A stretch of 64,000 nt of DNA, taken from NCBI RefSeq assembly GCF_022539315.1, contig NC_066336.1, forward strand, positions 1,678,600 to 1,742,599. The letters run 5' to 3'. Shown here in pieces: positions 54,271 through 64,000 of this stretch (its first letter is position 1; every line of letters begins with the position of its first letter). The notes beneath the pieces were generated by a model that had not been told where the DNA came from, made no database searches, and saw nothing but the letters and a program-made list of their open reading frames with translations. The position numbers were made by a program, and so were the translations under genes. Source of the stretch: Serinus canaria. Taxonomy: Eukaryota > Chordata > Aves > Passeriformes > Fringillidae.

Positions 54271-55444
54271 CACGTTTCTCTCACCAAAGGCAAAGCAAAA
54301 CCCATTAATTTCCCTATTTCTCACAGCAGGATGGCTCTGACAGAACCAGTGCAGCCTCATTTGGGGTTACTGGCCCCGCCAAGGAGGAACCCCACACCAC
54401 AGGCACTGCCCTCTTCCCTGCACTGCATTTCCCACCTCTGTGATGTCCCCACAGCAGGACCTGCCCCACTCCCAGGGGATCCCAGGGAACCAAATGGATC
54501 CAACACTGGGAGCAAGGTGTCCTGCAAGTCCTCTGCTGCAAGGTCTGAGGGTTCCAGAGACTCTGAGGACTCAGAAGGAGAGCAGTGGGAATCTCCACAG
54601 CTATCCACAGCCCTTTGGCAGGTGTAGAGCACCAAGGGGTTGTACCTGCTGCAGATGGCATCCAAACCCCCAGCCAGGGACAGTGACAGCCCTGCACGGT
54701 GCTCCACCCTGCAGAGCTCTGCACAGCCCCCCCGGGCCCCCCTGTCTGCAGCAGAGGTGCCATCAGACTGCCAGGGGTTTGCTGCCAGGCTCAGCAGAGT
54801 TGCAGGAGCCCAGTTTGTGCTGCTTCAGGGGGACACTGGCACTGGGGCTCCCATAGCAGCCATGGCACAGCGAGGAGGGGGCAAGGGGGCATCCCCTAGA
54901 GCTGCTGCTGAAATCTCAGCGTTAATTAGCTCTAAATTAGCCCTAAATTGATGGCAAAAGCTGCTCAGTGACCCCCCTGGCCCATCCCTTTCAGCTGCTG
55001 CAGGCAGGTCCTGGCAGTACCTGCGGGACCATGGAGCAAACTCTGCCCAAAGCTCCTTCACTGACTTTGAGTTCCCGGCCACCATCGTGGGCACGGCCCC
55101 TTGGGTGCCATGTCAGTGGTGCCAGACACCTCTGAGGAGGCACAGAAGGGTTGGGAAGCCCTTCCAGTAGCTCTTTCAGCCGTGTCCCCCATGAACACCC
55201 CCAGCCTGTGCTGGGAGCTGCCTGTTCGTGCCGGGACGCGCTGGCCCCGCGCCCGGGGATGGGAGGGTGGTGCTGCACTTTCCCTGCCACAGAGCAGCTG
55301 CAGCCAAGCTGATTTCCCCACACTGACATCTCCACCCTGCGTGGTGCTGCCTCCTCACACTTCCCCAGGGTGTTTTTTCAGGGGGTGGCAGGTGCTGTGG
55401 TTTTGGTGCTGTCCCAGAGAGGACAGATGATCTCCCTGGGCTGT

Positions 55445-55885
55445 CAGAGAACACCCTGAGATGGAAAGGACCCACAGAGATCGTGGACTGCAACCCCTGG
55501 CCCTGCCCAGACCCCCCAACAACCCCACCCTGGCCATCCCCAAATTTCTCCCCCACCCTTCATCTCCCCCATCCCTCACTCTCACAGAATCATGGAATGG
55601 GCTGAGCTGGAAGGGACCCACAGGGATGATCAATCCCAAAGCCAAACCCTGCCCAGAGCCCCACCAAGCCCAGCCTGGGCATCCCTGGAGCTCTGGCAGC
55701 CTCGGGGCCGTGCCCATTCCCTGGGCAGCCTGGGCAGTGCCAGCACCCTCTGGGGGAAGAGCCTTGCCCTGATCTCCAGCCTGAGCTGCCCTGGCCCAGC
55801 CCCAGCCGTGCCCTGGCTGCTGTCCCTGTCCCAGAGCAGGGATGGGAGCTGCCCCTCCAATGCCCCTCGGGAGGAGCTCTGAGAA
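55445..55885 (-). repeat. CR1-derived segment, left arm of an inverted pair
   Basis: Two CR1-like 3' ends lie in tandem ('gatggaaaggacccacagag' and 'cacagaatcatggaatgggc'), followed by CR1 body ('gctctggcagcctcggggcc'). The core 55501-55777 matches the reverse complement of 57082-57370 with a single 12-bp indel. Confidence 0.88.
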
Positions 55886-56164
55886 AGCTGTCACCTCCTC
55901 TGGAAGTGGCATTGATACCTTTGGTTGCTGCTCTGTCCATCCAGGCTCCAGGACAGTGCTTTTAGCTCTCTCCTGCCAGGATTTCCATCAGCTGCCCTCA
56001 GGATCTCCCTTTTGTCTCTCTCTGGCCACATCCTCACCTGCACACGGTGAGAGGCCACTCCTGGAGACCCAGAGCACGGGGCTGGAGGTGCTGAGCAGAG
56101 TTCAAACCTCCCTCCACTCACAGATACAGCTGGATACCTCATCTGGGCCTGGGGCTTCCAGCAG

Positions 56165-56560
56165 AGCAGAGGGAATCCAGAGGAGGCCACGTGGGCTGGA
56201 GCGTGTTCCACTGTGTGGAGAGGCTGAGGCAATGAGGTCTGCTCAGACTGGGGACCTCCACAGCCATCTCCAGGGAGATCACCAAGAAGGCAGACCCAGG
56301 ATCTCCACAGCTGTCCACAGCAGGAGGACGAAGGCAGCAGAGGTGAACCAGAACAACTTTGGACTGGACATGGTGGGAATATTTCACAGTGGGGAAGGTC
56401 AAACCTGGCAGCAAGTTGCCCAGAGAGGCCGTGCAGCCTCTGTTCTTGGAGGCCTTCAGGACCTGACTGATCACAGGAAAAAATCCCTGAGCAGCCTGGT
56501 CTGATCCTGCTGGGAGCAGAAGGTTGAACAAGAGACCTTCAGAGTCCTCCACCCTCAATT
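56165..56560 (+). repeat. Older CR1 LINE fragment
   Basis: 'ggggaaggtcaaacctggca', 'gttgcccagagaggccgtgc', 'cttggaggccttcaggacct', 'gagcagcctggtctgatcct' and 'gttgaacaagagaccttcag' follow the CR1 order with heavier divergence. Confidence 0.75.
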
Positions 56561-56634
56561 TTCCTGTCGTACTGTGCTGCTGCAGGTGGGGTGGCATTCT
56601 CCCTCTGTATAGTTTTCCCCTTATTATATCTTCT

Positions 56635-56965
56635 GTCTGAATTCCTTAAAAAGCCATTTCACTGTTGAGGGAATGTCTTGGGAATGGCTTTGTGCTTTCA
56701 CTTCAGGAGCATTCGAGATTGTTTCCATTTTCTGGTGGCTTGGGGGATTTTTCACACCCATGATTGATAGCGTGCCACACGCAGCAGCTACACGAGCACT
56801 TGAGTTGCAAAGCAAAGCAACTCCAACCCACAGAAATGCCACAAGTGACACAGTCCACAAAACCATAACTGTGCCTTCTTATCCATATTCAGGCTGCAGG
56901 GTATTTAATTACGAGATCCCAGATTATCAGCATGCACTCCTGCCTGGTTCAGTGGAGGAGGAGTG
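56635..56965. promoter_or_regulatory. Unique AT-balanced block, candidate regulatory element
   Basis: Non-repetitive sequence between the two inverted CR1 arms includes 'gcattcgagattgtttccat', 'acacccatgattgatagcgt' and 'gtatttaattacgagatccc'. It has no transposon signature. Conservation is inferred. Confidence 0.36.
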
Positions 56966-57059
56966 ATGTGTCTGGAATGACAAAGCTGTTCAACACTTTC
57001 TTTTCCTTGTGCTTCCCAGTGAATCACAGGATCCTGCACGTCCAAACCTTGATAGGATC

Positions 57060-57430
57060 CGAGCTGGAGCTGGGCCAGGCAGGAGATCAGGGCAAGGCTC
57101 TTCCCCCAGAGGGTGCTGGCACTGCCCAGGCTGCCCAGGGAATGGGCACGGCCCCGAGGCTGCCAGAGCTCCAGGGATGCCCAGGCTGGGCTTGGTGGGG
57201 CTCTGGGCAGGGTTTGGCTTTGGGATTGATCATCCCTGTGGGTCCCTTCCAGCTCAGCCCATTCCATGATTCTGTGAGAGTGAGGGATGGGGGAGATGAA
57301 GGGTGGGGGAGAAATTTGGGCAGCGCTGCAGGGATGGCCAGGGTGGGGTTGTTGGGGGGTCTGGGCAGGGTCTGGGGCTGCACTGGGTGATCCTTGGGGT
57401 CCTTCCATCTGAGGATGTTCCATTCCTTCT
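57060..57430 (+). repeat. CR1-derived segment, right arm of an inverted pair
   Basis: Same two-part CR1 structure as 55445-55885 in the opposite orientation. The core is identical except for 12 extra bases near 57326. The outer edge (57371-57425) still aligns but has diverged. Confidence 0.88.
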
Positions 57431-58495
57431 GTCCAGTTCTATTCCACCCCTGTGCTGAACCAGGCAGAAGGATCCTGTGTCCCTCTTGGCCTGAGCAAGG
57501 CAGGAACCCCCAGCTCAGTGCTGACAGGGAAACCATCAACCATCAAACATGCCAGAGTTATTTCTGCCTCCCTCCATGCAGCCTCTGCTCACCCCACCTC
57601 TGCACCACCTGCCCATCTTCCTTAGAAAATGAGTCTAACCCCAGGACAGGTCCTGGGAAGCTCCAGGCAGAGGGTGCCAGGGCTGTAGGGCAGTGCTGGA
57701 TGTGGATGAGTGGGCAGAGGGATGCAGGGTCAGCCCTGCAGGGCAGGGAAGTGCCCAGCACCTGCCCAGCCTGGCACTGCCATCTCTTGGCCTCTGGGCT
57801 CACAGAGGGGACCCAGGGCAGCTGCAGATGAGGGTGTGGGCCAGACCCTGCTGTTCCCTGAGCAGAGCCTGTCCCGGGGCAGAGCTGGCAGTGGTGCCAG
57901 AGCCGTGCAGCTGCCTGGCACCCGCTGGCCATCCTGGGAGCGTGGGACACACGTCCTTCCCGGCTGGCACAGCGCCTGGCAGGCCAGCTCAGGGCAGGAG
58001 CCAGCTGTCTGCTCCCAGCCAGGAGCGGGCAGGGAGCTGGCTGCACTCCACTCGCCAGAGAGCAATTGAAAAATCGCTGGAAGGCTTCCACTGAAGGGGG
58101 AAAAAAATAAAAAAGGTGTCAGTGAAAACTTGTTTAGCCAAACGGGCTTCCCTGGCACGAGGCTGGGGCTGGGCACCTCCCCACTTTGCCAGGGTCCCCG
58201 GCCCGTGCCAGGCAGGCAGGCACAGGCAGGGAGCAGAGGGAGCTGGCACTGGCAGAGCTGTGGCAGCCAGGCAGCTCCCTACAGCAGGGACAGGGCCACA
58301 GGGCCACAGGACAGCGCTGCTCTGCCCCTTAGTGATTTTTATTTATTTATTATGAAGTTCAAGTGTTTCCTAGAGCTCAGCATCACCCTGGGAGCTAAGG
58401 GGGAGGAAGGGGAAGGCCCTTCCCAAGAGCTTCTCCCTCTCTGTGCCCACCTGCCTGTCCTGCCTGTCCTGTTGCCCAAGGAACGGCAGAAGGCA
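57431..58495. other. Unique GC-rich sequence, no gene seen
   Basis: No exon, RNA gene or transposon was recognised. 58065-58145 is a short A-rich stretch. Confidence 0.5.
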
Positions 58496-58499
58496 GCGG

Positions 58500-59095
58500 A
58501 CTTGCTGCCTGTGTGCCCACCCTGCCCTGCCCTCTGTGCCCACCCTGCCCTGTGTGCTCACCCTGCCCTGCCCTCCCCTCTGTGCCCACCTGCCTGCCCT
58601 GCCTACCTGTCCTGTCCTGTGTGCCCACCCTGCTCTGTGTGCCCACCCTGCCCTGCCTTGTGTGCCCACCCTGCCCCATGTGCCCACCCTGCCCTGTGCA
58701 CCCATCCTGTCCTGTGCGCCCACCCTGCCCTGCCCACCCTGTCCTGCCCTGCCCACCCTGCCCTGCCCATCCTGTCCTGTGTGCCCACCTTGCCTTCTGT
58801 GCCCACCCTGCCCTGTGTGCCCACCCTGCCCTGCCAATCCTGTCCTGTGTGCTCACCCTGCCCTGCCCATCCTGTCCTGTGTGCCCACCCTGCGCTGCCC
58901 ACCCTGCTCTGTGTGCCCACCCTGCCCTGCCCACCCTGCTCTGTGTGCCCACCCTGCCCTGCCCATCCTGCTCTGTGTGCCCACCCTGCGCTGCCCCACT
59001 CTGCCCTGTCCACCCTGCCCTGTGTGCCCACCCTGCCCTGTGTGCCCACACTGCCCTGTGTGCCCACACTGCCCTGCCCACCTGCCCAGCTCAGT
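58500..59095. repeat. Tandem of gtgcccaccctgccct words, about 600 bp
   Basis: Units of 18 and 28-32 bp ('tgtgcccaccctgccctg', 'cccatcctgtcctg') repeat throughout with variable composition. Confidence 0.95.
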
Positions 59096-59489
59096 GAGGA
59101 GCTCCCAGCACCACCAGGAAGCAGAGCACTCACTGCTGGGCCCCCAGAATCACATCCCCCCCAAACCTGGCTGGCTGACAGGTCCTTTCCCAGGTCCTTT
59201 CTGGGAGTCACCCAACATGAGGGGGGCTCCAGCTCCTGTTCTGTGGGGCCCAGAGCCAGCCCAGCCCTTCAGGCTGCTCGGGATTGAGAATCCTCTCTGG
59301 ATGGTCCCTGGGTTGGACCGAGAGCAGCTGGGCTGGGTCCCTCCATGAGGAGCCCCTGGGGTTTTCCTGTGGGCCTGGGGGGGTCTCCTACCCACCCCCT
59401 CATGTGGGACACCGTGTCCTGGGGATGCTCCCACACAAGGTGCTCAGGCATCTGCTGAGGCCTGGAAAAACAACCAGTGGGGTTTTGGT

Positions 59490-60205
59490 AGCCTGATTTT
59501 TTGTAGCCCAATTTTACATAGCAATTCTATAGCCCAATTTTGTACCCAGATTTCCTAGCCCAATTTTTTAGCCAAATTTTACATAGCAATTTTATAGACC
59601 AATTCTGTAGCCAGATTTCATAGCCCAATTTTACATAGCAATTTTATAGCCCAGTTGTGAACCCAGATTTTGTAGCCCAATTTTGTAGCCCAATTTTCCA
59701 TGGCAATTCTATAGCTCAATTTTGTACCCAGAGTTTGTAGCCCAGTTTTGTAGCCCAATTTTATACAGCAATTCAATAGCCCAATTTTGTACCCAGATTT
59801 TGTAGCCCAATTTTCCATGGCAATTCTATAGCTCAGTTTTGTACCTAGATTTTGTAGCCCAATTTTATACAGCAATTCTATAGCTCAATTTTGTACCTAG
59901 ATTTTGTAGCCCAGTTTTACATAGCAATTTTATAGCCCAGTTGTGTACCCAGATTTTGTAGCCCAATTTTGTAGCCCAATTTTCTATGGCAATTCTATAG
60001 CTCAATTTTGTACCCAGATTTTGTAGCCCAATTTTATACAGCAATTCTATAGACCAATTTCGTACCCAGATTTTGTAGCCCAATTTTATATAGCAATTTT
60101 ATAGCCAATTTTGTACCCAAATTTTGTACCCCAATTTTACACAGCAATTCTCTGGCCCAGTTCTGTACCCAGATGTCGTAGCCCAGTTCTGCAGCCCAGT
60201 CCATC
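59490..60205. repeat. AT-rich minisatellite, units of about 50 and 63 bp
   Basis: The unit combines 'caattttgtacccagatttt', 'gtagcccaattttatacagc' and 'aattctatagc'. Some copies carry an extra 13-bp 'ttttgtagcccaa'. About twelve copies, strikingly AT-rich for this window. Confidence 0.95.
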
Positions 60206-61595
60206 ACTCCTGCCCTGGGATTTGTCCTGGTAGCTCCCTGCTTCATCCCCCACCCCAGACCTGCAGGGCTTTCACCTCCCTGCTAACAAAGGCCCCGTCC
60301 TTGAGCAGTGAAGGCTCCAGCTGCTTGCCAGAGCCCTCACCCCTGCACCCTGCCCCAGGGAGCTTTCCCTCTCTGCTCCATCAAGGACAAGCTCCCTGCA
60401 GGCAGGGGCTTGGGGCACTGCTGGCCAGGGCCAGGCTGCCTGGGCAGAGCTGGATCAGCCGAGCAGATGGGCTCAGATGGCAGCAGCCAGGAGGGCACGG
60501 AAATCCTTGTCACATTTGCAGGACAGGATTCCTGTCGGCGTGGCTCCGTCTGGCTGGGCATGTTCTGTAGGCAGGGGAATGCTCAGCTGCTAATCCATGT
60601 AATCCTGCTCTGGGCTGGATTCATTTAAAAAATAAATAAATGGCTGAGAGCGGTTTTTGGACCGTCTGACTCAAGGGCTGGGCTCTGATGGCGAGAGGGA
60701 GGACCACGGGAGTCTTGTTTACCTTGATTTTTGTGGAATGGGCTGCTTGGATCAAGGAGTTAAAGGACTGCAAGGCGAGGGCAACCTGCAAATCAGGTGA
60801 GGGCACCCCAGCTGGCACAGGGATGTAAGAGCTGATTGCCACTTGCCTGGGCTTTAACCTCTGTTTGCTGCACCATTTTCATATCCCCATCCAGAGCCCA
60901 GGCCTGCATACAAATGAAACAGGCTGCTGAACCCAGTCTTGGAAATTTTGGTCAAAGAACTGAGCAACACTGGAATAAAACACCCAGATCATATCCTGCA
61001 CAGCAGCCTCCTGTTTGCCCCGTGGTGCAGCACTGGGCATTCAGCAAATCTGGGTGCTGGAGCATCTCCCCAGCACGGCAGGATCCTCTGGAGCATGTGG
61101 AAAGCAGCCATCTGTAGGTGTCAGGGAAAGATTTCTCACCCTGGCAGCGATGGACAAGCACTGGGGTGACCCAGGCAGCCACCTCAGAGGTTCAGCTCCC
61201 TTCTCCTGGGGCAGGACCTGCTCTTGGCAGGACCTGTGGGGCGTGGAGCACGGTCTGGTTGGTGTCAGCCTCTTCCCCACCCCAGGATGACCTCGGGAAG
61301 GGCAGCACCCAGCCGGGCTGATCTGTGTTAAAGAAAATAATGTATCATCTCCAAAGCAACTCTGCTCTGCTCCCGGGAGAGAGGCGGCCGTGGTCGTCAG
61401 GAGGAGCCAGGGCCTGAAGGGACTTGTCCCCATCAGACACCTCCAGCTGAAAGCCAAGTTTCTGTCATGATCTCAGGGCCAGATTCACAGCAGCAGCAGA
61501 GACACACACACCCCAGCCTGCTGAAACTGGCAGGAGGCAGGAGCCAAGAGCTCCTTGCAGAAATTCACCCGTAGCTGTGGCAGCCAGAGATTATC
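60206..61595. other. Unique sequence, no gene seen
   Basis: 60595-60800 and 61320-61370 are AT-richer and could hold noncoding elements ('gtcttgtttaccttgatttt'). Otherwise nothing was recognised. Confidence 0.45.
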
Positions 61596-61599
61596 TGGG

Positions 61600-62095
61600 T
61601 GCTCTGCCCCCATCTCCAGGTGCCCAGGTGCTCTGCCCCTGTCTCCAGGAGCTCTGCCCCCATCTCCAGGTGCTCTGCCCCCCTCTCCATGTGCCCAGGT
61701 GCTCTACCCCTGTCTCCAGGTGCCCAGGTGCTCTTCCCATCTCTGAAGGTGCCCAGGGTGCTCTGCCCTGTTCTACAAGTCCCCAGGTGCTCTGCCCATC
61801 TCTGAAGGTGCCCAGGTGCTCTGCCCATCTCTGAAGGTGCCCAGGGTGCTCTGCCCTGTTCTACAAGTCCCCAGGTGCTCTGCCCATCTCTGAAGGTGCC
61901 CAGGTGCTCTGCCCTGTTCTACAAGTCCCCAGGTGCTCTGCCCATCTCTGAAGGTGCCCAGGGTGCTCTGCCCTGTTCTACAAGTCCCCTGGTGCTCTGC
62001 CCCTGTCTGTAGGTGCCCGGGTGCTCTGCCCATCTCTGAAGGTGTCCAGGTGCTCTGCCTCTGTTCTCCAGGTGCCTGGGTGCTCTGACAGTGTC
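61600..62095. repeat. Higher-order minisatellite of two 29- to 30-bp unit types
   Basis: Unit A has 'ctctgcccatctctgaaggt' and 'gcccaggtg'. Unit B has 'ctctgccctgttctacaagt' and 'ccccaggtg'. They alternate A-B in the right half, while the left half consists of shorter 'gtgctctgcccc' units. Confidence 0.95.
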
Positions 62096-62789
62096 CGGTC
62101 CACCCATCCCCAGTGTGGGAAATGCCTGACCCAGATTCAGGCCTCATTAGCAAGTCAAGTTGCTCATGAAAAGCAGGTTCTTGATGCTGCCTCTGACCAT
62201 GAGTAACTCCCAGTGGTTGCACAAACCCTGCCTGTGCCATCTCGCTCCCCTTTCCACCCTGACGAAACCCAAAGCCCGGGCATCACCCCTGGCAGCTCCC
62301 TGTGGCATGTGGGTCATGCCAGACTGAAGACACCTGCAGGACTGGGGACACTAGTTCTGCCAGGTCAGGAAAACCTGTTTCCCTGCTGAAATATCCTTGC
62401 TTTGTAAAGAAAGAAGGGCTGTCTCTGAGCACTGCTCAGCAGGGCTCACAGATGAGCCCTGCAGGTTGGTTATGGGGAAGGAGAGGAGAGCCTGGAGGAG
62501 GACAGGGCAGTGCCAGGGTGCCCATCGGTGTGTGGCACATGGGAGAGGTGTGAGGGGTGTAGGAGGATGGAGAACCTGCCCCGTTGGGAGTTTCCCCTGA
62601 GTCCTGGCCAGATACAATCTCCCAGGAATTGGCCTCGTTGGTGCCAGAGGTGAGAACATCTCTGCTTGCTTTGGACACCTCTGACTGGCCTGCAAACAAA
62701 GAGCTGGCAGGAACAAGGTGTCCTGCTCAGATGGGCAGTGGGGAGAGGCAGCCCAGAGGGCAGGCTGGGGGGGCACAGCATGCCAGCCC

Positions 62790-62791
<2 letters not shown>
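62096..62791. other. Unique sequence, no feature seen
   Basis: No repeat or gene was recognised. Confidence 0.5.

Positions 62792-62835
<44 letters not shown>
62792..62835. repeat. (TG)22 microsatellite
   Basis: Forty-four uninterrupted bases of TG, likely polymorphic. Confidence 0.98.
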
Positions 62836-62838
<3 letters not shown>

Positions 62839-63060
62839 GGACACTGCCAGCCTGCAGCACCACATTTCTCCTCACAGGGAAAAGCAAGGCACAGTCTTCC
62901 CAAGAATATTTCTGGGTTTCACATCCTCTGAACCTCAGAGAAAGGAAAAACAATTCTTATCCCATTTGCTGTGCCTGTGTTTGTGCCAAAGCAGAATGCA
63001 ATGTGGAGATTGTTTACCCACAGTGATGGTGCTTTGGTTCCTTGGCCTGTCAGGGCCAGG

Positions 63061-63077
63061 TGTGTGTGTGTGTGTGT
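63061..63077. repeat. (TG)8 microsatellite
   Basis: Seventeen bases of TG, 225 bp from the longer tract. Confidence 0.95.
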
Positions 63078-63144
63078 CAGGACTGTTGGTTGACGGTCAC
63101 GAGATTCTGGGCAGTGTGTGCAGGGTTGAGTGCTTGGCAGATTC

Positions 63145-63270
63145 AGTTTAGAGGTAATGTAACATAGTATAATAATAATATAGTATGATAAAGTAATTAA
63201 TTAGCCTTCTGATATCAATGGAGTCAGACACATCCTTCTCTCCCCTCATTGGGGTTCCCTGCAAATTCAA
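63145..63270 (+). mobile_element. Probable 3' part of an ERV LTR
   Basis: 'agtataataataatatagta', 'aagtaattaattagccttct' and 'gatatcaatggagtcagaca' followed by 'ggggttccctgcaaattcaa' resemble the 3' end of a songbird LTR family as I recall it. The 5' part is absent or unrecognisable. Confidence 0.42.
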
Positions 63271-63345
63271 GACCAGCCCCAGGCTGCTGAGCTGATACCT
63301 CTTGTTTGTAAGACTGGCACAGACTGACAGGTCCTCATCCCTCAT

Positions 63346-63995
63346 TGTCCTAGGGTGATGTCAGGATGCTTGTATCCCCATTGGTGTGTTCTGTTTATGC
63401 TGGATATTATGTGCTGTGCCTTCAAGACTGGCTCTGAGAGTGAAAGTTTTGTTTGGGTCTCTTATCAGCCGCTCCCCCACGGCTGGCAGGACACACAGAC
63501 AGGGCAGTACAGAGTGCTGCTTTGGCTTTTTGCCCTGCTTTTCACTTTGCTCTTGCTTCGGGTTTGCTTCTGCTTTGCTCTTGCCTTTTTGCTTCTGTTC
63601 ATTAGTTAATTTAGCTAAACAGTCTGAATTTTCCCTGGATTGTTTTTCCTTTCCCTTTTTTGGACCCACTCGAGCCTGCTCCAGACTGGGCCCTGGCAAA
63701 CACCCAGAGTTGGCACCTTGTGGCTGCAGCAGCTGCCCCAGCGCCGGAGGGACTGATCACAGAGCCACCACCCCAGAGAGACTTTCTGACTTTGTCACCT
63801 TTGTCAGAGCGGTGTCACCTGGAATTGTTCATTCTGTGTGCTGGGGGTGCTGTGCCTGTTAAACAAACAGGTTCTGTCCTCTTCTCTCTGGGGAATCCTT
63901 CCCAAACCAGGCTGTGGGGAGGGGCCGTGTGGGTTTGCTTTCTGGAGGGGCCCCCCTTTGGGGATTCTCTCCCAAATTTGCCCCAAACCAGGACA
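63346..63995 (+). mobile_element. Solo ERV LTR, 650 bp, with CTCAT target duplication
   Basis: It starts TGTCCTAG and ends CCAGGACA, an imperfect terminal inverted repeat. CTCAT at 63341-63345 and CTCAT at 63996-64000 form a 5-bp target-site duplication. Internal words such as 'ggatgcttgtatccccattg' match my recollection of a common songbird LTR. There is no retroviral internal region, so it arose by LTR-LTR recombination. Orientation is tentative. Confidence 0.82.
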
Positions 63996-64000
63996 CTCAT

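Noticed and set aside
58130..59348. Cysteine/proline-rich frames resembling keratin-associated proteins.
   Set aside because: Produced by gtgcccaccctgccct repeats; comparable frames exist on the opposite strand.

Overview
The window reads as a bird genome, most likely a songbird microchromosome. It is GC-rich, carries about twenty CR1 LINE 3' fragments in both orientations, several endogenous-retrovirus LTRs that resemble songbird types (recognised from memory), and an exceptional density of minisatellites. The only protein-coding sequence I can support is the large terminal coding exon of FOXO6, on the minus strand at 15181-16593. It is preceded by a good splice acceptor and followed by a probable 3.1 kb 3' UTR ending near 12070. 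Nearly all other long reading frames are open only because they cross tandem repeats or GC-rich sequence.

Layout. Positions 1-12060 lie downstream of FOXO6. They hold CR1 pieces, a minisatellite grown from a CR1 3' end (440-1420), a second 57-bp minisatellite (9383-10345), three AT-rich blocks that look like noncoding regulatory DNA, and a back-to-back inverted CR1 pair (11150-11890). Positions 12070-16593 are the FOXO6 3' UTR and last coding exon. From 16594 upward the sequence should be FOXO6 intron 1. It mixes short AT-rich, TAAT-containing blocks (18.0, 19.0, 20.1, 21.9, 26.0, 36.0, 41.0, 43.7, 45.5, 46.2 and 47.9 kb) with many VNTR-like arrays.

FOXO6 exon 1, which encodes the N-terminal half of the forkhead domain, was not found. 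It lies either in the 500-N assembly gap (46789-47288) or beyond the window. If it is in the gap, everything to the right is upstream flank.

Positions 48-64 kb are retroelement-rich. They hold a solo LTR with terminal inverted repeats (48432-49052), two LTRs joined head to tail with no internal sequence (51769-52500), an inverted pair of CR1-derived segments whose cores are identical apart from one 12-bp indel (55501-55777 and 57082-57370), an AT-rich minisatellite (59490-60205), and a solo LTR with a CTCAT target-site duplication that ends the window (63346-63995).

No tRNA, rRNA, CRISPR, operon or bacterial-type feature was seen. No new enzymatic system is visible. The most unusual content is structural: repeat birth from transposon ends, LTR tandems and an apparent conversion tract.
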